DNA of 64,000 bases from Streptomyces diastatochromogenes (GTDB lineage: Bacteria > Actinomycetota > Actinomycetes > Streptomycetales > Streptomycetaceae), in NCBI RefSeq assembly GCF_002242805.1, contig NZ_MCGQ01000026.1, positions 1-64,000 on the forward strand, written 5' to 3'. A program made the position numbers and the translations under genes. Below are positions 1 to 8,433 of the stretch, in pieces. Numbering within the stretch: position 1 is the stretch's first letter; every line of letters begins with the position of its first letter. The notes below the pieces were generated by a model. The model searched no databases, was not told the DNA's origin, and was given only the letters and a program-made list of their open reading frames with translations.

Positions 1-104
1 CGGAGTAAACGCCCACTTAGGGCCTGTTGCGAAAGTGCGCGCGAAGGTGGGTGTGTCGTAGTACTCCTGGGGAGTGGCAGGGAGCCGGCAGCTGCCGGCC
101 CGCG

Positions 105-1802
105 TCAGTCGTTGCGTACCGGCCCGAACGCGAAGACCGCGGCCACATCGGCTTCCATCGCCCTGGCGGTGGAGATCAGGTGCGGGAGCAGACGCTCGCG
201 AGACTGCTCGGGTGTCTCCGGTCCCGCGTGCAGGGCGGCATTGACCGCGGCGACGGCCCTGCCGCGCGCGTCGCGCAGGGGGACCGCCATGGAACGGAGT
301 CCCAGCTCCAGCTCCTGCTCGACCAGGGCGTACCCGTCCTGCCGTGCCTGGGCGAGGAGTTGGGTGAGATCCATGGGCGAGGTACGGGTGAAGGAGGTCA
401 GCGGCCGGGGCGGCAGCGCGGCGAGCAGTCGCTCCTGGTCCGGCCGTGTCAGGTCGGCCAGCAGCACGCGCCCCATGGAGGTGGCGTAGGCGGGCAGCCG
501 GGCTCCCGGATGGATGCTGACGCTCGTGACCTGCTGGGTGGCGGAGCGGGCCAGGTAACGCACTTCCGCTCCGTCGAGTACGGCGACGGAGGCGGACTCA
601 TGGACGCGGGCGGCGAGTTCGGCCAGATGCGGCTGCGCGATGTCGGCCAGGCCGAGACCTGACAGGCGGGCGTAGCCGAGGCCGAGAGTGCGCGGGGCGG
701 GGAGGTAGTGCCGTCCGCGCTGCTCGGCGTAGCCCAGGTGCAGCAGGGTGAGCAGGTTGCGGCGCGTGCTCTGGTACGACAGGCCGGCGGCCTCCGCCGC
801 TTCGTTGAGGGTGAGGCCGCCGGGGGTCCCTCCGAGCGCGGTGAGCACGGCGAGGCCGCGAGCCAGGGCCTGCAGGAACAGGGGTCCTAGCTCGGTTTTG
901 GCATCGGCGTAGGGGGACGGGGTGAGGCCGCCGGCCGCAGGACCGTCGGCACCGAGGGCGCCACCCATCTCCCGTGCCGCCCCGGTGAGATGGGTCAGGG
1001 CGTGTGCGCGCAGCGCCTCCGCGCTGAAGCGGCTGGTATGGGCGAGGACACTCAGCGCATACCGGGGCCCGCCGTCCTGGCCGCGAACAGGAACGGGAAC
1101 GGGAACGGACAAGGCGACCAGGCCCGGGGCGGCGATCTGGTCGTCCAGGGCCCAGCCCTGCTCGGCCGCGTCGGAGATCCAGGCGGCGAAGTCCGCCTCC
1201 GCCGCTGCCTGTTCGAGCCGCGTGAAGCGTGGCGGCAGAGCCGGGTAGCCGGCGTCGAGTGGGTCGGCGGCGCGGTGCGTCCGCCAGGCCGCGTGCTGTT
1301 CGGGGTCCCAGGCGTCGGCGAGTACGGCCCCGGCCGCGCAGCGGTCAGCGGGCAGCAGGTCGCCGACCCGGAAGCCGAGGGGAATCACCCGGTCCGGGGG
1401 GATCGCGCGAGCGACGATGCGCATGTCGCAGCCGTCGGCCGCGATCAGCGACACGGATTCGTCCAGGGTGCGGGCCAGGCCGTCCAGATGAGGCTGGACC
1501 CGGTCGGGCAGACCTGCCGCGCGCAGGTAGGCGTTGCCGAACTCCATCAGCCGGGGGGCGGCCACGAGATCGCGGTCGACGAGACGCAGATGGCCCAGGT
1601 GGGTCAGCGTCGCGGCCAGCCGGTCCACGGCGGAACGCGCCAGGCCTGTCGTTCGGGCGAGGTCGGCCAGGCGTACCGCCCCGTCGGCGTCGGCCACGGC
1701 CTTCAGCACGGCCAGGCCGCGTGCCAGCGGGCCCTCCGGCTCCGCGCCGGACCCCGCCTCCGTGGCGCCACCGGTGGTCGTAGCCCTTGCGCGTCCTGCC
1801 AT
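105..1802 (-). CDS. IclR-family regulator with two tandem IclR units
   Basis: A 565-aa transcriptional regulator made of two IclR-like halves. The first (about residues 28-280) has an N-terminal winged helix around 'LADLARTTGLARSAVDRL' and a partly eroded effector domain. The second (about 310-560) has its own helix-turn-helix ('LNEAAEAAGLSYQSTRR') and a complete effector domain ('VSIHPGARLPAYATSMGRVLLA'). Ordinary IclR proteins are about 250-280 aa, so this is a head-to-tail fusion, a form known in actinobacteria. ATG at 1802 is the start. The gene diverges from the aquaporin gene at 1992, so it probably controls that gene and itself; this is inference from position. The ligand is unknown, although a small polyol would fit an aquaglyceroporin neighbour. 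Confidence 0.85.
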   Translation of the reverse strand: MAGRARATTTGGATEAGSGAEPEGPLARGLAVLKAVADADGAVRLADLARTTGLARSAVDRLAATLTHLGHLRLVDRDLVAAPRLMEFGNAYLRAAGLPDRVQPHLDGLARTLDESVSLIAADGCDMRIVARAIPPDRVIPLGFRVGDLLPADRCAAGAVLADAWDPEQHAAWRTHRAADPLDAGYPALPPRFTRLEQAAAEADFAAWISDAAEQGWALDDQIAAPGLVALSVPVPVPVRGQDGGPRYALSVLAHTSRFSAEALRAHALTHLTGAAREMGGALGADGPAAGGLTPSPYADAKTELGPLFLQALARGLAVLTALGGTPGGLTLNEAAEAAGLSYQSTRRNLLTLLHLGYAEQRGRHYLPAPRTLGLGYARLSGLGLADIAQPHLAELAARVHESASVAVLDGAEVRYLARSATQQVTSVSIHPGARLPAYATSMGRVLLADLTRPDQERLLAALPPRPLTSFTRTSPMDLTQLLAQARQDGYALVEQELELGLRSMAVPLRDARGRAVAAVNAALHAGPETPEQSRERLLPHLISTARAMEADVAAVFAFGPVRND

Positions 1803-1861
1803 CGCCGGCCCTGCTCCTGTGCTCCTCGTCCTGATCCCTGACGAGAGAACGCTACCGAGCG

Positions 1862-1919
1862 TTGACAGCGCCGCACAGGCACCGCAGACTCTGGTTTCAC
1901 GCAGAACGAACGAAAGTTC
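1862..1919 (+). promoter_or_regulatory. Divergent iclR-aquaporin control region
   Basis: The 189-bp intergenic space holds TTGACA at 1862-1867, with a weak -10-like CAGACT 17 bp downstream, pointing towards the aquaporin gene. Just after it, at 1904-1919, lies a loose dyad GAAC-N8-GTTC, a plausible IclR operator. The assignment rests on position and weak consensus only. Confidence 0.35.
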
Positions 1920-1991
1920 ACTCAGCGAAAAAAATCAGGTTGCCTGGCCCTGCGGGACATCACCGGCCCGGCCCCAACCCTGAGGACAGCC

Positions 1992-2738
1992 ATGAGTTCT
2001 TCCGCCCCGAGCCGCGCGGACCTCGCCCGTCACGCCGGCTACGAGTTCCTGTCGACGACCGTGCTCCTGTTCGGCGTGGTCAGCCTGGTGCGCCTGCTCG
2101 CGCTACCGGACTCGCCCCTGGCGATCAGAGACGCCCACCTCATGCTCGGCACGGCCGGTGCCGTGGTGGCGCTGCTGCTCGCCGCGCTCATGTACGCCCC
2201 GACCGGCCGTGCCTCCGGCGGCCACTTCAACCCCGGAGTGACCGTCTTCCTGTGGGCCGACGGCCTGTTTCCCGGCCGCGCGGTCCTGCCCTACGTCGCG
2301 GCGCAGCTGGCCGGTTCGGTCAGCGGCCCGGCCCTGGCCCGCCTCGTGTGGGGCGACCCCGTCCTGCGCATCCACTACGCCCTGGTGGCGCCCGCCCCGG
2401 GCACCGGCACGACAGCCCTGTTCCTGATCGAGACCGCGGCGCTGATCGCCGTACTCGCGGCAGTGGCCGTATCCCCTGATACGCCGGGTAGCCGGGGGGA
2501 CTTGCTCTTGGGCTACCCGGTCTTCCGGGCGGTGGTGCCGGTTGCGGTGGCGTCCCCTTCGGCTGCTTCTGGTGAGCCGACGTGCCCAGTGCTCCTGCGA
2601 CGCCTCGCACATCGGGGCATGGAGTCAGTCGCGGTCCGCTGCGCCATGCAGGCAATGGGGCGCCGCGCCGGGCGGCTGAAAGCAAGGCGCTCACAGCAGG
2701 ACCGGTGGGACACTTGGGCGAGTCGGCGGAGATCATGA
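1992..2738 (+). pseudogene. Aquaporin/glycerol facilitator (MIP) gene, truncated at 3' end
   Basis: The first 160 or so codons are a normal MIP channel: several hydrophobic helices and the first pore motif 'GGHFNPGVT' (NPG in place of NPA). Around 2470 ('AVLAAVAVSPD') the similarity stops, and the frame runs on through 85 unrelated Arg-rich residues to a stop at 2738. The second NPA half-helix and the last helices are missing, so the product cannot form a normal pore. The junction coincides with a pair of adjacent palindromes (2468-2520), which suggests a recombination end point. ATG at 1992 follows a weak TGAGGA ribosome site. The upstream neighbour is a divergent IclR regulator. Confidence 0.75.
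2468..2520. repeat. Two adjacent perfect palindromes at the aquaporin break point
   Basis: CGTATC-CCCT-GATACG occupies 2468-2483. It is followed without a gap by a 10-bp inverted repeat: CCGGGTAGCC at 2484-2493 and GGCTACCCGG at 2511-2520, with a 17-nt loop. The pair lies exactly where aquaporin similarity ends. It could be a transposon or integration end, or a terminator-like hairpin; no U-run follows. Confidence 0.6.
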
Positions 2739-2756
2739 CCGTTCAAAGGGGGCGTG

Positions 2757-3407
2757 ATGGAACTGAGCGGCATCCAGGGGCACATGAGGGTGCAGGAGCA
2801 CGCCGAGAAGTACGTTGCGCGGCACGGTCGACACCCGTACACCGATTGCTGGCCGTGGGCCGAAGCCGCCCTGGCCTGGTCCCGGGCGAACGAGCAGCAG
2901 GTCGGCTGGTGGAGCCTGCGCAATGCAGACCTGTTTGATGACGACATCGAGCACCTCCCGGCCGCCATCGCCGAGACATTCCGCCTGAGCATGGTCCGCC
3001 ACAACCGGGCGCCGGGAGATCTGAACCTCGACAACGCTCTCTTGGAGCTGGGGTACTGGGCGACCGGCAGAAACTATCCAGATGCGGGAACACCCGGCTG
3101 GCCTCAGCCCACTGGCCCGTATGCCGCCCGTTGGCAAGCAGCTTTCCTGCCCAGCGATCCCGAGCGTGCAGAGCGCCTCGCCATTGGAGCGGAGCACGTA
3201 CTGCGTGGGCTGCTGTTCCACACGGCCAAATCTCCCCACAGGAGCATCGCCGACGACTACCGACTGCGCGTGCACGGCATTACCTACATCGCGCTCGCCG
3301 ACACCGCGCCCCTCATCGGGATCACCACGCCGGTCGAAGTCAGGGACCCGCTCTCATACCAAGGAATCGAGGGCTTGACCGCTGTTCCGCTCCCGGACGC
3401 GGCCTGA
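2757..3407 (+). CDS. Hypothetical protein, 216 aa
   Basis: An unrecognised soluble protein rich in Trp, Asp and His ('WPWAEAALAWSRANEQQVGWWSLRN' region near the N-terminus). There is no signal peptide or membrane segment. AAAGGGGG at 2745-2752 sits just upstream of ATG 2757; a GTG three bases earlier is the alternative. Its amino-acid composition is that of a real folded protein, unlike the overlapping frames. It stands alone, between the truncated aquaporin gene and a gene-poor stretch, so context gives no hint of function. Confidence 0.6.
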   Translation: MELSGIQGHMRVQEHAEKYVARHGRHPYTDCWPWAEAALAWSRANEQQVGWWSLRNADLFDDDIEHLPAAIAETFRLSMVRHNRAPGDLNLDNALLELGYWATGRNYPDAGTPGWPQPTGPYAARWQAAFLPSDPERAERLAIGAEHVLRGLLFHTAKSPHRSIADDYRLRVHGITYIALADTAPLIGITTPVEVRDPLSYQGIEGLTAVPLPDAA

Positions 3408-4162
3408 CACCTGATCAGACGAACCAGGGGCTCCAGGAAGCCATTCCTCGCCCAGAAGGGCGAGCAAGAGGCTTCCGCGTGGGCAAGCCCGCCCGACACG
3501 GTTCGAGCACTGCGCCCACGCCGGGCCGGCCGCTTGGTCATCAGCAGTTGACGGGCCATGGCGCTCCACTGCGCTGCCTCATCTTGGCGTGCCGAGATTC
3601 TCCGTACCTGGCTGGCCGCGGGCATGGCCGCCCGGGTCTTCCCGTACAGCGTGTCCGCCGCCGAAGAAACCGCGCCGCGGATCCGGACCGCGCCCGCCGA
3701 GCCTCGGGGACAGAGCACCAACCGCCGGTCCGCACCGTCCTCGGCCAGGCGCGCGGCGTACAGCCGGCCCGGCTGCTGCCGAGCGCGATCTTCCCGAGTT
3801 GCATCGAGAATTCCGCGTCGTACGGCAGCAAGACCTGCTCAGGTTGGGCGCCGCGTGGGGGAGCCAGCGACACGAGATGTCGACGAGTTCGTTTGACGAG
3901 TGAGTTCGGTCGTCGAGTGAGTTCGGTCGTCGCGGCCTTGGGTGAATGGCTGGCGCAGTCTCATTGGCATCGCGACGGTGATATCGCCGGAGGAATAGGG
4001 CATCGGGCGGTCCGTGGCTCATGGTGGTCATCCGCCAGTGCCGGGCTTTACCGGATCTTCCGGTTGCTCTGCAGGGCTGCCCGGTGAGGTCGGCGAGCGA
4101 TCCGTTCACTTACAGGAGATCGCGTTGACGCCCTAGCTCCTGCCCGTTGAGAGGTTCCAGCT
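3408..4162. other. Gene-poor stretch, possible decayed reverse-strand gene
   Basis: No intact gene is visible in these 755 bp. On the minus strand, a piece around 3780-3873 ('LLPYDAEFSMQLGKIALGSS') appears to continue, after a one-base shift, into a second frame down to about 3560 ('ARLAEDGADRRLVLCPRG'). This would fit a frameshifted relic of an unknown gene, but no family is recognised. Confidence 0.3.
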
Positions 4163-4945
4163 ATGTCGCGCCCATTTGAGGAATCGCCCTACGCGTTCAC
4201 CGTCCCGCCTCGGGTCGAGGCAGTGCCGGCAGCACGAGACCGCGTCGCGGACCGTGCTCGGCGGCTTGGGCTGGATTTGGGCGAGGAACTGACCGATAAC
4301 TTGAAGCTGCTTACCGGAGAACTGGTCGCGAACTCGGTCACGCACACGAAGGCCGCGTGCGTGGTGTGCGTACGGTGGACCGGAGAGCGGCTCCGTGTGG
4401 AAGTCACCGATATCGATCCCACGCCGGTGGCTCTCTCTCAAGCTCTGCCCGTAGACGAGCACGGGCGTGGTCTCTTCCTGGTTGCTGCACTGGCAACAGA
4501 GTGGGGATCGCAATCCTGCGTTGCAGGGAAGACGATCTGGTTCGAACTGGAAGTGCCATCCCCAGCAGAGGTGACCATGACCACGGCGACCTCGCGCTGT
4601 GAAGTCCCGCCTCAGCAGGCTAAGGCCAGCAGCACAGGCAACGCCCTTCCGGTGCTTGCGAACCCCTTGCCAATAGTCGGTGCACGAGCACGAGCCGACC
4701 CAAGCGGCCTGAAGACGTCCCGATGCCGGCCGTTCGGAGGGGACGCTTCCGAATCTGTTGGTGGTCAGTTCGCCGTGGTCACTTCGATCCCACTGTCGGC
4801 TATTTCAGCTACACAGAGTGAACCTCAACCTTGCCGCCGATCACCCCACCAAGGCAGGATCGGGGGCAGATCGCTCAGCCCTCGGGCGGGCCGCTTGGGC
4901 ATGGGCGACTCGCCGTCGTCGCCGTCCCAGCGGCGACCATACTGA
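4163..4945 (+). CDS. RsbW-like ATP-binding protein with long run-on C-terminus
   Basis: Residues 1-135 form a HATPase_c domain of the small regulatory kinase/anti-sigma type common in Streptomyces. The N box is 'LLTGELVANSVTHT', the G1 box 'VEVTDIDPTP' and the G2-like segment 'DEHGRGLFLVAALATEWG'. Family members usually end near 140-150 aa. Here the frame continues for another 120 low-complexity residues, and the last 121 bp overlap the opposite-strand gene at 4825-5358. The extension is probably the result of a lost stop codon. A weak GAGAGG precedes ATG 4163. The partner (a sigma or anti-anti-sigma factor) is not encoded nearby. Confidence 0.75.
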   Translation: MSRPFEESPYAFTVPPRVEAVPAARDRVADRARRLGLDLGEELTDNLKLLTGELVANSVTHTKAACVVCVRWTGERLRVEVTDIDPTPVALSQALPVDEHGRGLFLVAALATEWGSQSCVAGKTIWFELEVPSPAEVTMTTATSRCEVPPQQAKASSTGNALPVLANPLPIVGARARADPSGLKTSRCRPFGGDASESVGGQFAVVTSIPLSAISATQSEPQPCRRSPHQGRIGGRSLSPRAGRLGMGDSPSSPSQRRPY

Positions 4946-5358
4946 TCCGGAAGACTTCCCCAGCCCCAGTATGGAACCGGGCTGCCGGGTGTCTCGCCGA
5001 ACTCCTCCAGCGGATCGATACGCTTGTCGCCCACCGTGCACAGGTGCGCCCAGTCGTCTCCCATGTCGAAGACGTAGGCGAACTGCTCGCCGGTCTGCAA
5101 CCTGCTGAGCTTGGCGGTGTGGCCGTCCGGGGCTTCACCGTCCCACCAATCCAGCGGGCTGACGCCCGTTTCGTCGGCCAGCGTGAACATGTGCAGGTGG
5201 GCCAGGTCCCAGCGGGCGAAGGCGCGATCGATGGCCTCCGCGAGCTGGGCGAAGGAGTGGGTCCGTGCCGCGGCGAGGATCCGGCCGGGGCGAGGCCACA
5301 GATCCGCTCCGTGACCGGACACCAGCTCGACGCGGATGGACAACCACGTGCGTGCCAT
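4825..5358 (-). CDS. pRiA4b ORF-3-like (IS1096 passenger TnpR-like) protein
   Basis: A 177-aa protein with the features of the plasmid pRiA4b ORF-3-like family (PF07929). These are an N-terminal 'IRVEL' strand, a segment on how 'WDLAHLHMFTL' follows an AIDRAF helix, the motif 'EQFAYVFDMGDDWAHLCTV' (F-Y-D-GDxW-H core), and a C-terminal 'PVPYWGWGSLPDQYGRRWDGDD'. The family is often found on plasmids and mobile elements, and its biochemical role is unknown. ATG 5358 ('MARTW') is preferred over one 33 bp upstream because the family domain begins there. Its 3' end runs into the convergent ATPase gene. Confidence 0.7.
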   Translation of the reverse strand: MARTWLSIRVELVSGHGADLWPRPGRILAAARTHSFAQLAEAIDRAFARWDLAHLHMFTLADETGVSPLDWWDGEAPDGHTAKLSRLQTGEQFAYVFDMGDDWAHLCTVGDKRIDPLEEFGETPGSPVPYWGWGSLPDQYGRRWDGDDGESPMPKRPARGLSDLPPILPWWGDRRQG

Positions 5359-5563
5359 GCCGACTTGCTCCCCTCGGACCAGTTGCCACACCGCAAGTGA
5401 GGCTACAGAAAGTCACTGCAGGGTGGGGAATCCGTCTGGCCGTACGCATCTTGATGGCCATGTTCTCCCGAAGCTACGGCGAAGTGACAAGTAGCTCTCT
5501 GTAATCAGAGTGACGCTTGGTCAGGTAGAGCGAGGCGGGGCCCCGGAACTTCGCCGGCCTGGA

Positions 5564-5620
5564 GCGGCCTTGGAGCACAGCGGTACAGCGGTTAACGCTC
5601 AGCCGGTGATCGTGGGATCG
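5564..5620 (+). repeat. Left copy of imperfect direct repeat flanking the HEPN gene
   Basis: The sequence begins GCGGCCTTGGAG, then after 5 nt CGGTACAGC, then GTT-NN-CGCT-N-AG, ending near GGGATC. The same order of blocks recurs at 7222-7277 in the same orientation. Confidence 0.55.
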
Positions 5621-5828
5621 GGGCAGGTTGTGGGCGGGCCTGGTTAAGACGACAACCCCGGGCAGAACTCCGGCCAGCTCGCGGTGCCGCTGTAGGCCGG
5701 CACTGTCGGGAAACCCGGTGCCCACCCGGGCGTCCGCCGCCTATACATAGGGGGACGAGAACTCCGCGCCCGGCCGGCCGCCGGGCCAGCCCGCACCGCG
5801 CGGGCCCCGACGGAACGGCGAGCATCTG

Positions 5829-7211
5829 GTGCTGAACCTTGAAGAGCGCATCACCCGAGTCTGGCACCAGGAGGTCCGGCCGCTGGTCGCGGATGCCTAT
5901 CGCTGCCACAGCACTGGTACCCCCCGGGCCGCCATCGTGGCCACCTGGACCGCGGTCTGCGCCGACATCATCCACAAGCTCTACCAGCTCGCCGAGGACG
6001 GCGATGGCACGGCCGCTGAGGTCGTCAAGAAGATCGAGGCAGCCCGCAGCAAGGCCGACGCCGAAGCGGTCAAGACGATGCAGCAGGTCGAGAGCAAGCT
6101 CCTGCAGAACGCGCTCGACCTGGAACTCATCGACTTCATCGAGCACCGGCAGCTGGAACGCCTGCAGCAGGACCGCCATCTGTGCGCGCACCCTTCCCTG
6201 CGCCCGCTCGGGGACGTCTTCGCCCCGAGTGGCGAGTACGCGCGGGCCCACCTCGTGGCCGCACTGGACGCCCTACTGGTGCACCCGCCCACCCAAGGCC
6301 GCAAGGCATTCGACCGGTACAAGGCTCACGTGAGCGACCCCTCCTTCGTCGGCCACGCCGACTACCTGGTGCAGATGTTCGCCCAGCGGGTGAAGTCCAG
6401 CGCTTGGAAGCAAATCCTGGGCACCGCGGCCAAGCATGCCATGCTCGAACTGGAGGTGCCCGAGGAGATTGGCATCACCGCGAGCGTGGCGGCCGACCGG
6501 CACGCGCTCTGCCTGATCGCCTTCGCCCAGCACGACCGGGTTGCCGTGCGGGAGGCCGTAGCCAAGGCGATGATCACGTTCAACGGACTTCCCATCGAAC
6601 AGCAGCTGAAGACGATCGCCCGCCTGGGCGCGTTCGACGTGTTCGTGGACGCCCTGGATGAAACGGTGTGCCAACAGATCGGCACCTACGTCGAGCGCAG
6701 GCCAGCCCTCCCCGCCGACGCCTCCGGGTTCCTGGAGCCCGCGATGGCCTCTGTGCTTGCCCTGGCCGGGGTTGACGCTGTTCGAGCCCGCATCCCTGCC
6801 TTGGGTAGCAAGTTCGCACAGCTGTACCCGACCCAGCAGGCCGCCGTCATCGAGCGGCGGCCCTCCGCCTACTTCACCGACTTCCTGGCGCCCATCCTGA
6901 CCTCGGCCGGCGGCTGGCGCACCGCCGAGCGCCTCACCGCGATGACGGTGATCCCGTGCGCACGCCTGATCCAGCCCGAGCAGCTGAACGGCATCCTGAC
7001 CGCATGGGCCGATAACGCGCAGTGCCGAGAGGCGTCCGGGATGACTGAACTCGCGGTCACATTCTGGACGCACGCCACTCAGCTCCGGTCTCATCCGGCA
7101 TGGACAGCGTTCGTCAAGCGGGTGCGAGAGCTCGCGGCCGATCCGCAGTGGTTCCAGTACGAGGAGTTGGCTGCCGTCATCGACTACAAGGACGACACCT
7201 ACGCCTCGTAG
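5829..7211 (+). CDS. Large helical protein with a HEPN-type RX4H motif
   Basis: A 460-aa protein of unrecognised family that is predicted to be mostly alpha-helical. Residues 1-150 resemble a HEPN domain: two long amphipathic helices lead to 'QQDRHLCAHPS' (R116, H117, H121), which fits the R-(N/D/H)-X3-H signature of HEPN ribonucleases, including the polar residue after Arg. Residues 150-460 are helical repeats with no recognised motif. There is no signal peptide or membrane segment. The start is GTG 5829; ATG is not available nearby. The gene is alone and flanked by a direct repeat (5564-5620 and 7222-7277) and transposon debris, as expected for a mobile defence gene. RNase activity is an inference from the motif alone. 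Confidence 0.65.
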   Translation: MLNLEERITRVWHQEVRPLVADAYRCHSTGTPRAAIVATWTAVCADIIHKLYQLAEDGDGTAAEVVKKIEAARSKADAEAVKTMQQVESKLLQNALDLELIDFIEHRQLERLQQDRHLCAHPSLRPLGDVFAPSGEYARAHLVAALDALLVHPPTQGRKAFDRYKAHVSDPSFVGHADYLVQMFAQRVKSSAWKQILGTAAKHAMLELEVPEEIGITASVAADRHALCLIAFAQHDRVAVREAVAKAMITFNGLPIEQQLKTIARLGAFDVFVDALDETVCQQIGTYVERRPALPADASGFLEPAMASVLALAGVDAVRARIPALGSKFAQLYPTQQAAVIERRPSAYFTDFLAPILTSAGGWRTAERLTAMTVIPCARLIQPEQLNGILTAWADNAQCREASGMTELAVTFWTHATQLRSHPAWTAFVKRVRELAADPQWFQYEELAAVIDYKDDTYAS

Positions 7212-7221
7212 GGGTGCTTCT

Positions 7222-7277
7222 GCGGCCTTGGAGAACCTCGGTACAGCCGTTGGCGCTTAGAACCATCACGGGATCTA
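7222..7277 (+). repeat. Right copy of imperfect direct repeat flanking the HEPN gene
   Basis: GCGGCCTTGGAG, 5 nt, CGGTACAGC, then CGTT-NN-CGCT-N-AG and GGGATC. It matches the block order of the copy at 5564-5620. It begins 10 bp after the HEPN gene's stop. Confidence 0.55.
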
Positions 7278-7356
7278 GAGGGCGTCTGAAAAGCCGGTCA
7301 ACGAGGCGTAGGCCTGACCGGAGCGGCCTGGCCATCCACCAAGCGCGGTCGCACCG

Positions 7357-7386
7357 GTTGGGCTCTGTGAAGTCACAGAGCCCAAC
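7357..7386. repeat. Perfect 14-bp palindrome, possible abutted IS ends
   Basis: GTTGGGCTCTGTGA (7357-7370) and TCACAGAGCCCAAC (7373-7386) are exact inverted repeats separated by 2 bp. Such a near-zero spacer is unusual for a terminator. It would fit two terminal inverted repeats left facing each other after loss of an insertion sequence. Confidence 0.6.
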
Positions 7387-7449
7387 TGAGGAGCCCGTCA
7401 CTGATCGTGCAGCCGGGTCTTCGCCCCGCCCTGCGGATCCCAGACGATT

Positions 7450-8340
7450 TTTCCGTACTCAAAGCAACTCACTCGGCCACCAGGGTCCTGGGAACCTGTT
7501 CACCGAGTGGCACTCGCGCTACGGCGGCCGCGGGGTGCTCATCTACTGGCATGTGGAGAAGAAGCCGCTGGCCATCCACTCCCAGCTGATCAACTGCACC
7601 GCCTCCGAGGTCGCCGCGATGATCGAGGGCACGATGCGGCACGGCACCGCCATGGACGTCGAGGCACACCGACTCGCATGGCCAGTCGGAAATCGGATTC
7701 GGCATCACGAGGCTGCTGAACTTCGACCTGCTTCCCAGGATCAAGTGGATCAACAAGGTGAAGCTGTACCGGCCGGTGGCCGGCGACCCGGACGCGTACC
7801 CGCGGCTGACCCTGGCGCTGACCCGGCCGATCCGCTGGGCACTCATCGCCCAGCAGTACGACCAGATGATCAAGTACGCCACCGCGATCCGGACCCGGAC
7901 CGCGTCCACCGAGGCGATCGTGCGCCGCTTCACCCGCAACGCCTCCCACCCCACCTACGCGGCCATGCTGGAGGTCGGCCGCGCCCAGAAAACCATCTTC
8001 GTGGCCCGCTACCTGCGGCTTCGGGACAGCGTGAGATCGAGGAGGGCTTGAACGTCATGGAGTCCTCCAACGGCGCCAACTCCGTGATCGCCTACGGCAA
8101 GGGCAGAGAGATCTCCTGCAACCGGCGCGACGAGCAGGAGATGTTCGTACTCTGCCTGCGCATCCTGCAATCCGCCCTGGTCTGCGTGAACACCCTGATG
8201 CTCCAGGACATCCTCGGCGAACCGGAGTGGGCCGACCTCCTCACCTCTGCTGACCGGCGTCGCCTGACCCCGCTGTTCTGGTCCCACAGTGCGCCCGTAC
8301 GGCGAGGTCAACCTCGACATGGGTGCCCGCCTCAACCTCA
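7450..8340 (+). pseudogene. Tn3-family transposase (TnpA) C-terminal remnant
   Basis: Conserved TnpA blocks are spread over different frames. 'WHSRYGGRGVLIYWHVEKK' and 'EVAAMIEGTMRHGT' lie at about 7505-7650. 'LYRPVAGDPDAYPRLTLALTRPIRW' is near 7765-7840. 'GLNVMESSNGANSVIAYGKG' and 'LSSADRR/LTPLFWSH'-like residues lie at about 8047-8290. The end reads 'VNLDMGARLNL' in yet another frame. The N-terminal half is absent and at least three frameshifts separate the blocks, so no active enzyme is made. The resolvase fragment at 11937 is on the same strand, and the two together bracket the membrane-protein/STAND gene pair. Confidence 0.85.
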
Positions 8341-8433
8341 CTGTCGTCAGTGTGCCTGGCCCCCGCGCATCGGAGGATGAGGGGCTCGGCCAAAGCACTC
8401 CCATCGCGACTCGGCCTGAGCGACGATGACGGG

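Noticed and set aside
3131..4087. A 318-codon plus-strand frame across the gene-poor stretch
   Set aside because: Its composition is Arg/Ala/Gly-rich and repetitive, it has no ribosome site, and it overlaps the clearly protein-like gene at 2757-3407.
7100..8380. A single 426-codon frame through the Tn3 relic
   Set aside because: TnpA blocks appear in this frame only in part and continue in other frames, so the frame is a chance fusion over a pseudogene.
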